Shown here one piece after another: positions 22,186 to 33,372 of a DNA stretch of 64,000 nt. The stretch covers positions 62,001-126,000 of the forward strand of contig VKHL01000054.1 of NCBI GenBank assembly GCA_015146655.1, written 5' to 3'. The notes under the pieces were generated by a model. It was given only the letters and a program-made list of their open reading frames with translations, ran no database searches and was not told the origin of the DNA. Source of the DNA: Ochromonas danica. Taxonomy: Eukaryota; Sar; Chrysophyceae; Chromulinales; Chromulinaceae. Both the position numbers and the translations under genes were made by a program. Every line of letters begins with the position of its first letter. The first letter of the stretch is position 1.

Positions 22186-24459
22186 CTCTTCTTCTTCCAA
22201 TAGTTTATTTAATGATAATTCAGGAATATTAATAACTTCTAATAATGATAAAATCTCTTTCTCTGTTAGATAACCATTACAATCTAAATCAAAAGCTGTT
22301 AATGTATCCATTAGATATTGTCTAAAGAAGATTGGTATATTCGGATATTGGAAAATAGACCCTTTACGTAATGATTCTTCTGCTAAATCAACACGACTAT
22401 GTCGAAGATTTTGTTTAATAGGTGTTAAGAACTTAGCAGAACATCGTACAGCTTCTGTGACAACATGTCGACTAGCTTGACTACTACCCTCTCCTCCTCC
22501 TCCTCCTACTGCTCCTCCTCCTCCTGCTACCTTCTTCTGTTCAATAAGCTGATCAATAACATGATATACATTACGATCACCTTCTTTCTTATTTTCAATA
22601 CTACCAATCACAGAATCACATAATTCAAATATTACCTCATAATAATAAATACATCCATCCATAGATGACCATTGTGAATATTGACGAACTATTTCTACTT
22701 CTTTTAATGTTAATCCTAACTCTGTTAATGGTAATGATTGTATAACAGACCAAAAGAGATCTTGTGGTAGATTTCCATCACCTTGTTGATCCACTTCTTC
22801 TAAGACATCAATGAGGTATTGATAGACTTTATTTGACTTTTGTTTATATTCTTCTGAATCAAATTGATGATCTGAATCTAAACTATTCATTCTTGCTTCC
22901 ATTTCACGTAATTCGGGTACAGTTTTCAAGTTACTAGGAGTTATTAGATGACTATGTTGTTGTTGATGATATGGGAGGTCATCATAGTCATTGTCACTGT
23001 TGTTATCATTGTTATCATCATCAACGACAGTGACTTTAATAATACTAGGATGAGCACTTAATGAAGAGGAGGATACAGGGGTAGAAGGGGTAGTCATTAG
23101 AGGTTGTTTAGATGTCACACTAGTCATACTATCACCATTACTATTACTATTACTATTACCTCGTAATGAAATCTCACTCTTACTGTTACCATTACTACCT
23201 CCTCCTCCTCCTCCTCCTCCTACAGGACGTACAGCAGATGTAAAAGATTTAGCAAGAATAGATTGATCACCAGGTTCTAATTTAATCTTATGATCAATCA
23301 TATATAATTTCATTTCTTGTGCTTGTTTTTCAATTAAAAAATGTATTTTTGTTTTTAATTCTTGATCTTCTAATATTTCAATTAAAGTTAATCCTTTATT
23401 AAGACGTGATTGTATATAAAGATCTAAAATACGTTCAAATCCTTTATCAGGTGATGGTAATTCAATCCATCCTTTGACAGCACGATGTAAATTACCTGAA
23501 ATACCTTGATTAATTAAATCAGCTAGACTTTTCTTATGTAATGTCTTGGCTGCTTCATCAGCTTGTGCTAAAATATCTTTTTCATATTTAGCAAAAAAGG
23601 TAATAACAGCATTTTTATCAACTAACATCTTTTGACAGATATATTGTGAACATGTTACAATCGCATTAGGTAAAGGTTGTGTCCATAAAACCATTAATTT
23701 CCCACAATTTCCTTTAAATTTCATATTAATAGCACGTTCTAATTTCATTTTATAATTTTCAATATACATTTCATTAATAGCAGCACATTGACTACGTGAT
23801 GCTGTAGCTAAGATATCTAAAATAGGTTCTTCATCAACACCAATTAATCTTGCAGCACCAGCACGATGTATAATCGCAGCTTGTTTAATTGCTAAATTTT
23901 TATCAATTGTTTTGGATTCATCACGATCATAACGTAAAATACGTTCAATAAAATGTCTTAATTGAGAATCAGGTTTTGTTTGTGTAGCAAAGAGATCAGC
24001 AAGACAATAAGATTTCTCTTTCATGAAAATTTGATCTAAATGTTGAATTTCTTCTGTTGTCGAACAACCTAAAATTTCAACTAATAATTCTTCATCATAA
24101 TCAGGTTTAGTTGATGTTAGAATAGCTTCCCATTCAAGATCTTCTTTCGCTTTAGGTAATTGTTTAATAAACTTAGCATAATGATTACCAGCTTCAATGA
24201 GTTCTTCTAAATGACGTAAAGTGGAAGCATGATAGAGGAAGAGACGTTGAAGTTGAAGTTTAGAATGACCTGTGAGACGATCAATAATAGCAGTATGACC
24301 TTTAAACATCTTTGCCATTTCTTTTTCAATTAAATCAGCTTCTGATTCAGCAATTTTTTGTTTTTGTCGTTCACAGACATCAAGTAAAGTTTTAATTTCA
24401 GATGGAATACTAGCAGTACTATTTTCATTATTTTCTAGTAAACTAGCACTTGCACCCAT
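20516..24459 (-). CDS. Annexin-repeat / EF-hand / WW-like fusion with myristoylation signal
   Basis: Exons on the minus strand are 24459-22186, 21445-21362 and 21247-20516, giving 1029 aa. The start MGASASLLEN fits an N-myristoylation signal (Gly2, Ser6). Residues about 50-400 carry annexin-like repeats, clearest at GVDEEPILDILATASRSQCA followed by MKLERAINMKFKGNCGK. After Gly/Ser/Asn-rich spacers, a degenerate EF-hand (EVDQQGDGNLPQDLF) and a canonical loop DLDCNGYLTEKE (about 724-735) appear. Exons 2-3 encode a WW-like module, SGAYFWYNTLDGSTQW, whose first Trp is not apparent. The tail is Glu/Lys/Ser-rich and disordered. The parts suggest calcium-dependent membrane binding plus a protein-interaction end. 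Family membership is seen in sequence; function is inference. Confidence 0.72.
21500..22110 (-). repeat. Minisatellite, about 65-bp unit, inside intron 1 of the annexin-like gene
   Basis: A unit of roughly 65 bp containing GTGTAAGCTGTAACATAACA and TACATGTATATATACAGTAT is repeated about seven times. The four central copies are nearly identical and the outer ones diverge. It occupies most of the 740-nt intron 21446-22185. Confidence 0.85.
22148..22185 (-). repeat. (GTTA)n tetranucleotide run forming a splice donor
   Basis: Nine or so copies of CTAA (GTTA on the coding strand) abut exon 1. The predicted 5' splice site GAG|GTTAGTTAG is the first unit of this array. Confidence 0.7.
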
Positions 24460-24648
24460 TTTTCTTTGAAAATATATAGAAAATGAAATAGAAAGAGAGA
24501 ATAAGATAAATTTGATGAGCAATGTACTATGGATGATGTTACTCTCTGGTACTGTATGATTTTGAAGCAATGGCGTTGTTTGCGTTACTGAAGGTTCCAG
24601 CTTTACGAAACTGCTGCTACTGCTGAACACGGAAACACGGAAACACGG

Positions 24649-24738
<90 letters not shown>

Positions 24739-24920
24739 CTGGCATTATTATTGTGTTGCGCGAGGGTCCTGGTGTGGCACATGGGTGTGGGAGTGAACCA
24801 CCTCGGACCCAACTGCACAGCACAGCACAGCGGCACTGCTGCCTTCGCCTTCTTGTTGTGATTCCCTCCTGTTGATTACATTACATTACTGAATAGTAAA
24901 CTAACCCAGGAAAGAAGAAG
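24460..24920. promoter_or_regulatory. Divergent promoter region, annexin-like / BAR-SH3 genes
   Basis: This interval contains an ACACGGAA tandem run at 24625-24650 that merges into an 87-bp (CA)n microsatellite at 24650-24736. A CAGCACAGCACAG repeat lies near 24817-24832. Frames reading VCVCVC on the minus strand come from the microsatellite. Confidence 0.45.
24650..24736. repeat. (CA)n microsatellite, 87 bp
   Basis: This is an uninterrupted AC dinucleotide run about 190 bp before the annexin-like start codon and 185 bp before the BAR-SH3 start. Confidence 0.95.
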
Positions 24921-26350
24921 ATGTTCAAGTAAGCCTTATTCTTCCTCTTGATATCTCTCCCCTTAGGTTAGCCGTGAACTGACTTAAATTTTCGTGTACT
25001 TAGAGCTTTGAAAGACACTCGACGACGAGTGGTAGAATCAGTTCTAGAAAATGTTGGTGCTAGTGAACGAACGGTGGATGAAGAGTTTGAAATGCACCAT
25101 AAAAAATTCTTATCCATGATGTGTGATATGAATGAATGTAAGTACTCCTCACTCTATTTTGCCTATCCTTACACTCACACGTCATTTATGATAATCTAGG
25201 TGGTGCTGCTAACAGTAGTGCACTCAATCTACAAAAGAGCTATTTTGGAGATGCTACAGAGTTGTCTAATATCATCGCTCGCATCCATGAGGCTTATTGT
25301 GATAATGGTTATTGGACAGGTGTCACACCTCAACTGACTAGTCTACTAGCCGCTGAGAAATACAAAGAAGTGATGAATGAGCTACATAACGTATTTCGCT
25401 CTTCTTCCGCGATTGTAGCCTTAGAGAAGGGAATTGACCCTTTCCGAGAAGCTATAAAACAATTAAGTCCTGCTATTGACAAGAAAGCGAAGGAACGCAA
25501 TACACAACTGATGGATTATGACTCTTATCGTCGTCGTTTGGCTGGTCTTCGTGAGAAAAAAGAAAGCTTAGAAAGTCAAGGTAAAGCAAGCTCGAAAGCA
25601 GGTCAAGAGAATGCCGCTGATATTGCCAAGTTTGAAGGCAAAGAAAACACTGCTAAAGAACTCTATGAGCAAAAGAATGAAGCTTTGAAGAATGATATTA
25701 TGGAAGCTCGTGCTCAACATGATCACCTTATGAATGATCTCTTAGTATCTGTTGTTGTAGCCCAGGCTGAATTGTTCCGTGCAGCTGCGGCGAAGTTGGA
25801 AGAAGTGATTGAATTGCTGCCACAAGATAAGGTGGAAGAGGTCCGCGCTGAGATTTTGAAAGTTGTCGGACAAGGAGGTGTTTTACCTGTCAAGGAAGAG
25901 AAGACCAGTCTCCAGAAGGGAGTGATGATCTTCACTGGCAAGGCAGTGCCTTCGGACTTCAAGAAGCAAGATGGTGACCAGACCACTCCCACTGCTCAGG
26001 CTGTTCCTGTTACTCAGTCGGGCTCATTCTATGGTAAAAGCGATCCTTTTGGAGCAACAGGAGATGCTTTCTCTGTGGATAATAACGGTAATGGATCGTC
26101 TGCCTTCGTGTCGAAATCTTCTGGCACTGCTCCTCCTCCACCACCCCCTCCTGCTGTACTTAATACTCCTAAGAAAGTTACAGTGGTTGCTCTTTATGAC
26201 CTCGAAGCAGAAGCTGACGACGAGCTGAGCTTCAAGGCTGGAGATGTGGTGGAGGTGTTGGAGTCTGGCGATGACGGTTGGTGGAAGGGTCGCTGCAATG
26301 GCCAAGTGGGTCTTTTCCCTGTCAATTATGTAGATGCTACCCCTCGTTAG
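24921..26350 (+). CDS. BAR-SH3 protein (amphiphysin/endophilin/RVS-like)
   Basis: Exons are 24921-24928 (only eight coding bases, ATGTTCAA), 25004-25137 and 25200-26350, giving 430 aa. The N-terminal 240 residues are a helical BAR domain ([20 protein letters not shown], later [20 protein letters not shown] and [18 protein letters not shown]). A linker with a PPPPPPP tract precedes a C-terminal SH3 domain, [20 protein letters not shown] through [20 protein letters not shown]. Such proteins sense or induce membrane curvature and recruit proline-rich partners during endocytosis. The tiny first exon is supported by both the start context and the in-frame join to an Ala-Leu-Lys-Asp stretch. Confidence 0.9.
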
Positions 26351-26490
26351 ACTTCTTGTGATTTTTTCGCGTGACATATCTTCATTTCTGCTGTAGAAAG
26401 AACAAGATTGTACTCTTGGAATAATATTTCTCTTATTAAACAAGTATAACCAAACAAACTCGCAATAACCTCCTCCTCTCTTAGCATTTG

Positions 26491-27615
26491 TCAATCAAGA
26501 ATTGATTTTAACAGTCGCGCGGTCTTCTTATTGACAAACTCAGTGGGTAAGTAGATGGAGAAATCATTTGCTCTTGTTTTCTCAGTGTCGAGTTCTTCAT
26601 CGGATGATGTGTTCTTGACTGGGGCAACAACAGACTGTTTAGTGTTAGTGTTAGAAGAGAGGAGAATCTTTCGCCAAAGATTGCGATTTTCTTTCATTCT
26701 CTCTCCATACTGAACTATACTCTCTTCTATTCGCTGTCTGACCACATCCTGCCAGCATGACGTGGAGTTGCTATGGCAGGTGGTAGAGGAGGAAAGACGA
26801 AGAACAAAAAAGGCAACTTTGGGTGTGAAATGCACAGGTTGACATAAAGTCAAGCCAAAGACCCATTCTAAGAGATGTTGAAAATCATCTAAAGAGGAGA
26901 AGAAGGGAGATGATAGACATCGCTTAGGAAGGATGAGGAAGAGCAACGCTCCTCCATCTCCCTCTCTTCTTGTTGATAATTGTTGACACAGACGTCCAAT
27001 CATCTCCCCTCGTCTCATGGGGTCAGTGACATAGTTGATCACCATACTACAAACAACAACATCATAAGATTGTTCTGGTAGAATCTCAAAGAAGTCTTTC
27101 TCTTCAATCAAAGCATGTTGAGAATGTAAATCAATCGATCGTACATTTAAAAATGATGCTTGTTGTAATTGAGTATTAATAGCACCTATTTCAAGGGTAT
27201 TCCATCTATGTGGTTGTGTAGCCGGAGTAGATGAGGTGGAGGTAGAGATAGTCGAGGTAGAGGTAGTGTTAGTGGAGGTAGAGGTAGTGTTAGTGGAGGT
27301 AGTGGGAGGGAAGGGAAGAAGTTGTCTTATAGTCTGAATGATCCACTTTGACGTACTGAAATGCTTCGTACTCACTACTGAAGCTTCTTGATAACGATTA
27401 ATCCCTCCAAGATTCTTCAGTCTTTCTTCAATATCTTTCAGTTTCTTTTGTTGTTCTTTCAAGGTTAAGGAAGAAGTTTGTTCAATCTGACTACGTTCTT
27501 CTATCAGAGCATGATATTGTGTTGTTACTTTCCTTGCTACACGTCTTGATTTAATAGCTGGACCACCAATAGGTCGAACACCAAGAAACAAGGTCTTCTT
27601 CTTACTTCTTCCCAT
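26491..27615 (-). CDS. Bmt2-type 25S rRNA adenine-N1 methyltransferase / SAMTOR family
   Basis: This is a single exon. An upstream in-frame ATG exists at 27642, but the one at 27615 gives MGRSKKKTLFLG, which suits the basic start of the family, and yields 374 aa. The N-terminal block RRVARKVTTQYHALIEERSQ and LGGINRYQEASVVSTKHF is the Bmt2 signature. The SAM-binding core follows: LEIGAINTQL, VRSIDLHSQH, then SYDVVVCSMVINYVTDPMRR. Yeast Bmt2 makes m1A in 25S rRNA, whereas the animal relative SAMTOR senses S-adenosylmethionine for TORC1. The conserved catalytic core favours rRNA modification. A Thr/Ser repeat (TSTNT units) is inserted near residues 110-140. Confidence 0.8.
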   Translation of the reverse strand: MGRSKKKTLFLGVRPIGGPAIKSRRVARKVTTQYHALIEERSQIEQTSSLTLKEQQKKLKDIEERLKNLGGINRYQEASVVSTKHFSTSKWIIQTIRQLLPFPPTTSTNTTSTSTNTTSTSTISTSTSSTPATQPHRWNTLEIGAINTQLQQASFLNVRSIDLHSQHALIEEKDFFEILPEQSYDVVVCSMVINYVTDPMRRGEMIGRLCQQLSTRREGDGGALLFLILPKRCLSSPFFSSLDDFQHLLEWVFGLTLCQPVHFTPKVAFFVLRLSSSTTCHSNSTSCWQDVVRQRIEESIVQYGERMKENRNLWRKILLSSNTNTKQSVVAPVKNTSSDEELDTEKTRANDFSIYLPTEFVNKKTARLLKSILD

Positions 27616-27664
27616 TTCCAACCAACCAACGATATTGATCAATGATAATCAATGACGGAAACAT

Positions 27665-27678
27665 TTAACTTAAGAAGG
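27665..27678 (+). promoter_or_regulatory. TTAACTTAAGAAGG motif between Bmt2 and SHMT
   Basis: This is one of five near-identical copies of TTAACTTAAKAAG found upstream of genes in this window. It lies 50 bp before the Bmt2 start and 185 bp before the SHMT start. Confidence 0.4.
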
Positions 27679-27862
27679 ATGATTCTAAATCCACAGATTC
27701 CCAGCCATTGTCTGGGGCCAATTCCCAGCCCGGAAGCGGGATGTGCTTGCCCAGTGGTGACAAGCAGGGAAAGGCAAGGCACATGGCAGACATTCAAGGT
27801 GGTGGAGTAGTCTTGTCTTGTGACAGAAATCTTCTGAATTGGAATTGACAACAACAGAAACA

Positions 27863-29443
27863 ATGATGTACAGTCGACTAATCACCTCCAAGTCTATTGC
27901 TAGACTTACTACGAAGGGTATGAACCATTTCCTTCCTTCTGCCTCCTTGGCAACTTCGGCTACCATTCAGGTACCCTCCCCTCCCTCCCCCCCCCCCTTC
28001 CTCCATATTAATGTCAGAAATGAACTGAATGAATGATGATGTATTAATGAATAGTGGGCAAAGGAACTGAACAGCCCTCTCCATGAAACTGATCCTGAGT
28101 TATGGAGTATCATGGAACATGAGAAGGTCCGTCAGAGAGATTCCTTGGTCCTCATTGCCTCAGAGAACTTCACCTCTAAGAGTGTCTTTGATGCCTTGGG
28201 ATCTGTGATGAGTAATAAGTACTCAGAAGGCTATCCAGGTGCAAGATACTATGGTGGTAACGAGAACATCGACAAGGCGGAGTTGTTGTGTCAGGAAAGA
28301 GCACTGAAGGTTTTCAATCTTGATCCTGATCGTTGGGGAGTCAATGTGCAGTCTTTATCAGGCTCTCCTGCTAACTTCCAAGCTTATGCTGCTGTGTTAA
28401 ATCCTCATGATCGTATCATGTCATTGGATCTTCCTCATGGCGGACATTTGAGTCATGGTTACCAGACAGATACCAAGAAGATCTCTGCGGTCTCTGTCTT
28501 TTTCGAGACTTTTCCTTATCGCCTTGACGAGAAAACTGGCCTCATTGATTATGATAAGATGGAGGAGAATGCTAAACTCTATCGCCCCAAGTTGATTGTT
28601 GCGGGTGCTTCCGCCTATTCCCGTCTCATCGATTATGAGCGCATGCGCAAGATTTGCGACCTCAATGGTGCTTATCTCTTGTCAGATATGGCTCATATTA
28701 GTGGTTTGGTTGCAGCAGGTGTGATTCCTTCACCTTTTGACCATTCTGATATTGTCACCACCACCACTCACAAGTCATTGCGTGGCCCTCGTGGTGCCAT
28801 GATCTTCTACCGTAAGGGCGTCCGCTCTGTTAATAAGAAGGGAGAGAACATCATGTATGATCTTGAAAGCAAGATCAACTTCTCTGTCTTCCCTGGATGT
28901 CAGGGTGGTCCTCATAATCACACTATCTCTGCCTTGGCCACTGCCCTTCGCCAAGCACTCACTCCTGAATACAAGGCCTACCAGCATCAAGTCGTCAAGA
29001 ATGCTGCTCGCTTGGCTAGCGCACTGACAGCGAGAGGATATTCCTTGGTCAGCGGTGGCACTGATAACCACCTTCTGCTGGTCGATTTGAAGAAGTCCAA
29101 GCAGCTGGATGGTGCTCGTGTTGAAAGAGTGTTAGAGCTTGTCAACATTGCTGCCAATAAGAACACCGTCCCTGGTGATGTCTCTGCTATGACCCCTGGA
29201 GGCATCCGTATGGGAACACCAGCTTTGACTACCCGCGGATTCACGGAGGAAGATTTCGAGAAAGTGGCCGAGTTCTTTGATCGTTCAGTAAAGATCACTC
29301 AGGATCTTAAGGTCAAGACTGGTCCCAAAATCAAGGACTTCAGAGCTGCTTTAGAGGGTGGTGTTGATAGCTATCCTGAGTTAGTGGCTTTGAAGGAGGA
29401 GGTGACTGCCTTTGCTAGAAAGTTCCCTGGCATTTGCTTCTAA
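27863..29443 (+). CDS. SHMT: Serine hydroxymethyltransferase, probably mitochondrial
   Basis: Exons are 27863-27970 and 28055-29443, giving 498 aa. Exon 1 encodes [19 protein letters not shown], rich in Arg, Lys, Ser and Thr and lacking acids, a mitochondrial-type presequence. It lacks the hydrophobic signal peptide expected for the plastid. The mature enzyme has the complete SHMT fold: [25 protein letters not shown], the PLP-lysine motif [13 protein letters not shown] (Lys about 275) and [11 protein letters not shown]. It interconverts serine plus tetrahydrofolate with glycine plus methylene-tetrahydrofolate, and in the mitochondrion acts with glycine decarboxylase in photorespiration. Confidence 0.96.
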
Positions 29444-29541
29444 ATACTCTCATTAGCTGTCGTGTTGTCAGTAATTGTTTATCGATCAAACATTGAAGGT
29501 TGCTTTGGTTTGTGAATTACAGCTTGAATACGTCGCAAAGA

Positions 29542-30224
29542 TTATTTCTTGCCTTTCTTTGACACGGTCTTGTTCGTTTTCTTGGCAGGAGTTGGGGCTT
29601 TCTTCGAGGAGGCAGTAGATTTGCTGGGGCTTTTCTTTGCAGACTGCGATTTTGCTGGAGTTTGTTTCTTGGGAAGAGATTTTGCAGCAGTGCTGACTTT
29701 GGACGACGAGCTGTTGCTGGGTGCTGCCTTGGCAGTAGAAGAGGCTTTACTAGCAGTCGTTGCTGTTGCTTTGCCAGTAGACACTGCAGGGGAAGATGTT
29801 GAAGAAGACTTCGAAGCAGTATCTGTTGGACTCTTGTTCACTCCCACTGACTTACTAACTGACTGCTTCACTAAGGAGGGGATCTCAGGGGAAGGTGATG
29901 GAACTGTCTTTGCAGGAGGTTCAGGTTCAGCTTTGCTTGGTGTTGATGGCACCTCATCTTCATCTTCTTCATCCACATCTTCATCGTCTTCATCCTCTAC
30001 TTCCCGTTCCTCTTCAACCTTCTTTGCAGGAACAACAACAGGAGGAGTAGGAGTAGGGATTGCTTGTGTAGGAGCAATGGGAGAAGAAGGAACAGAACTA
30101 GTGGGCAATGGTTCAGAAACTGCTTTCTTCTTTGGAAGGGGTTGGAACTTAGCATTTGCACTCTTCAGAGCTGCTTCAATGTCTTCCAATAGCTCATCAT
30201 CTTCATTGAGTTCACCACTCTGTA

Positions 30225-30261
<37 letters not shown>

Positions 30262-31245
30262 AATTACCCCATTCTGAATATGATGACAATGATCGTAAAG
30301 CATCTTACCTCATATAATTTCTCCAGCAGCTTCAATGCCCAGCTTCGATCTTCCTTGGTAGCATCTAAACATTGTTTTGATAGAGCAGTTTCGATCTTGA
30401 CTGACATCTTAATCACAGCATTAACATTATCAAGCACTTCTAATAACTTCTCTGCCTTTTCTGCTGCATGTTCGGGTCCACTATGTTTAGTAAAGATCTT
30501 ATCACTTCTCACCATAATAAAATGAAAAACATGAGTAACATATAAACGAAGTAACTCAGAAGATACTAATTCTTGTGCATTGCTAGCTATAATAGAAGAA
30601 TCTGCTACACTTTCTAAAGAGAAAAAGACATCATCTACCTTCTCATCTACTTCTTGTTTCATTGAACGAATAGCCTTTGCCCATGCTAACTTCGGTTTTT
30701 CATCAGCTTCTTGGAAGACTTTATGTATAGTCAAGATAGCCTTTGTTTTGGAGAAGACATTGACATCTGCAAACTTTCTTGATAATTTAGCTAATAATCC
30801 CACAACTAATTCAGGATTTTCATATTCAGCATTGATAAAGGAAATGACGGTCTCTACATTGGCTAAGGGGATCGCAGCATCGGTAGGTCGTGTCATCTAT
30901 ACACAAAACCACACACACACACACACATTACACATCTTATTGTCTGTTGCATATATAGCTACCATAAGAGAGCGTGTGCATCATGAGAGGAGGACTTACT
31001 TGTAGAGTTAAACCTTCTAATTCAGAACTAAAAGAAATCTTTACTTCACGTAAGACTCGATCAACTAACTTATTATGCAAGAAACCAAAAGGACCTTTCG
31101 CTTGTTTACTTCGTGGTACTGCAGCTCCACCTGTATTGGATGATGACATTGTCTTGCCATGAATTGCATAATACTTTTCATTTAGAAGACATAAGATAGC
31201 AAGTAAGCCAATAAAAGCTATTTGAAGACGACCATTCATTTTCAT
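29542..31245 (-). CDS. ANTH/ENTH-like protein with signal-like N terminus and Lys/Ala/Ser tail
   Basis: Exons on the minus strand are 31245-31000, 30896-30309 and 30219-29542, giving 503 aa. Residues about 45-270 are a helical domain (FLHNKLVDRVLREVKISFSS, LLAKLSRKFADVNVFSKTKA, AILTIHKVFQEADEKPKLAW) resembling ANTH/AP180-type phosphoinositide-binding folds used in endocytosis. The rest is acidic, then a histone H1-like tail rich in Lys, Ala, Ser and Pro. The first 32 residues, MKMNGRLQIAFIGLLAILCL onward, look like a signal peptide, odd for a cytosolic coat adaptor. Starting at the internal Met at 31149 (MSSSNTGGAAVP) would remove it. Which start is used is not decidable here. Confidence 0.6.
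30226..30259. repeat. (CA)n microsatellite in intron 2 of the ANTH-like gene
   Basis: This 34-bp AC run lies just downstream of the splice acceptor edge at 30220-30223. Confidence 0.9.
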
Positions 31246-31714
31246 TAATTATTGTGAGTATTAATTAATGAGAGAATCTTTCTGCTTGTCTTGTCTATTA
31301 TTTTGTTGTTGTTGTTGTTATTGGATGATGAAGACCAAAGCTGTGCTCCTCCTCTGCTGCTGCTGTGTGTGACCTATTCACTGCACCACGCAAAACAACA
31401 ACTTCTCACCTTGCTTTGACACTTGTCATGAGGTCTCAAGACCTGACATGCTCATGCTCATGCTCATGCTCATGCTCATGCTTGGTTGTTGGTTGCCAGT
31501 CATCAATAGAGTCAATAACAAAAGATTTCAAGATTTGAATATGCTGTCCATTGGTTACTTGATATGCTATGTACTCACATTAGTGTGTGATTTACTCTCA
31601 ATGCATTGACATGCCAAGTTTAACTTAAAACAGGTCATTAACTTAATAAGTGATTCCCAGAAGAACGAATTACCAATTTCATAATAACAGCTATTATTAA
31701 TAAATCAATCAATC
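31246..31714. promoter_or_regulatory. Divergent promoter region, ANTH-like / sirtuin genes
   Basis: This 469-bp interval has a GCTCAT hexamer repeated about six times at 31449-31482, a TTTAACTTAA copy near 31619-31628 and the full motif TTAACTTAATAAG at 31638-31650, 65 bp before the sirtuin start. An (AACAAC)-type run lies near 31302-31320. Confidence 0.45.
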
Positions 31715-32719
31715 ATGCTAAATTATAATTGCAGATTACAACCCATGTCTCGTAAAGGTCTCTGTGGTGATCAAGAAATGATTGAAGATGATCATTCTTT
31801 AGATCAAAAAATAGACGAATTATCTACTTTACTCTTAACAAGTCAACATTGTGTTGTTTTCACTGGTGCAGGGATTTCTACTAGTGCAGGAATTGCTGAT
31901 TTTCGTGGTCCAAATGGTATATGGACAAGAGAATTACGTGGTGAATCTTTCACAATTCAAGAGAATTCTGTCAATGTTTTCAATCATGCTAAACCAACAT
32001 TAACACATTTTGCTTTAATGGAATTAACAAAACGTGGGTTAATACATCATATTATTAGTCAAAATGTTGATGGTTTACATTTGAAAAGTGGTTTAGATAT
32101 TGATAAATTAAGTGAATTACATGGTAATATTTTCATGGAAATCTGTGATACATGTCATCGACGTTATCTTAGAGAGAAAGATGTTGGTGGCATGGGATGT
32201 AAACCAACAGGAAAATTATGTGATAATCCAATTTGTCAAGGTCAATTAACAGATTTTGCAATTGATTGGGATACTGAATTACCTTCTACAATCTTCTCTT
32301 TAGCAAGACGAGAACTTCGTCAAGCTGATTTAGTCATTTGTATAGGAACATCTTTAAGAATTCAACCTGCTGGAAATATGCCATTAACAGTATTAAGAAC
32401 TAGTAAAGTACGAGATAAGCCAGGGAAATTAGTTATTATTAATTTACAAAAGACACATTTGGATAAGACAGCTAATTTAAGAATTCATCATTATTGTGAT
32501 GAAGTGATGAAGAGATTATGTCAACGATTAGAGATTGATCTTCAATTATTAGCTAAATATAAAACAATCAAGCAGAAAGAATATCCACCACTTCCATCAC
32601 TATCTTCTTTGACTAAGAAGAAGAAGAAGAAGAGGACTTGGTCCGAACAACAACAACAAGAACAGCAGCAGGAAAATGATCCAAACCACTACCCGCCACA
32701 GAAGGAAGAAGACTCTTGA
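31715..32719 (+). CDS. SIRT6/7-like NAD-dependent protein deacylase
   Basis: This is a single exon of 334 aa. The start MLNYNCRLQPMSRKGLCG parallels the NY-L-KGxCG opening of class IV sirtuins, which supports it. Key motifs are FTGAGISTSAGIADFRGPNG (NAD binding), IISQNVDGLHLKSG, the catalytic His in LSELHGN, four zinc cysteines (EICDTC, then GCKPTGKLCDNPIC) and LVICIGTSLRIQPAGNMP. The family deacylates histone or other lysines using NAD and usually acts in the nucleus. The C terminus carries a poly-Lys patch, KKKKKKRTW, that could be a nuclear localisation signal, followed by a Gln-rich tail. Confidence 0.93.
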   Translation: MLNYNCRLQPMSRKGLCGDQEMIEDDHSLDQKIDELSTLLLTSQHCVVFTGAGISTSAGIADFRGPNGIWTRELRGESFTIQENSVNVFNHAKPTLTHFALMELTKRGLIHHIISQNVDGLHLKSGLDIDKLSELHGNIFMEICDTCHRRYLREKDVGGMGCKPTGKLCDNPICQGQLTDFAIDWDTELPSTIFSLARRELRQADLVICIGTSLRIQPAGNMPLTVLRTSKVRDKPGKLVIINLQKTHLDKTANLRIHHYCDEVMKRLCQRLEIDLQLLAKYKTIKQKEYPPLPSLSSLTKKKKKKRTWSEQQQQEQQQENDPNHYPPQKEEDS

Positions 32720-33372
32720 GCATTTGATTATGATGTGGTCCTGCCCTATGATATGATGATATCAATACTGTGATGCGTTTTGATGCGTCTTGAAAACGGT
32801 TCTGGTGTCTTGGTTGATATCTTGTAATTTGATATCAAGCTGACCATAGAGCATGAGCCTTAACCATAGACCATATTGCAATGTGTGTTAAATGGGAAGA
32901 TTGTGGATGATTTCTCTCGCCAGTCAATGAGATCAGAATGTTCTATTTGATGATTCTACTATGTTGTTTGTAACTGGGCATACTAGACATTCACTGCACA
33001 TGTTATGTCCATCAGTTTGACAACTAGTCAAATAAATCTGTAGATTCCTAAGATGTATGTATCATGTGGTGAATATCCATATCAACGCACGATTCATACT
33101 AATTGAGTTTGCTTTCGAAATCATAGAATAGCATTTCCTTCTTTATTGCCCACCCAGCACATTTACACCTTACTCTTCTACTTAACATCATCTACCTTAC
33201 GAAGTTCAGCAATATCACTGAAGCGTGCATATTTTATTATCATCATCATTACATAACATTGAAGGACGACTTACAGAAGCCGCCAATAGTGGATCTAATA
33301 GTCTGGATAACACACAAGTAGACTGTTGATAATACACACACTCGTAAACCTTTGACTACCGTCACATTTTCT
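32720..33372. other. Intergenic between convergent genes
   Basis: This 653-bp 3'-flank region lies between the sirtuin and the kinase/aminotransferase gene. GATATC occurs several times near 32755-32835. No gene or RNA signature is seen. Confidence 0.5.

Noticed and set aside
24603-24836. Frames with long Cys-Val runs
   Set aside because: They translate the (CA)n microsatellite. The annexin-like gene starts at the MGAS codon at 24459.
29549-30277. 242-residue plus-strand frame antisense to the ANTH-like tail
   Set aside because: It is a shadow of the Lys/Ala/Ser-rich low-complexity tail, and the minus-strand exons splice coherently.
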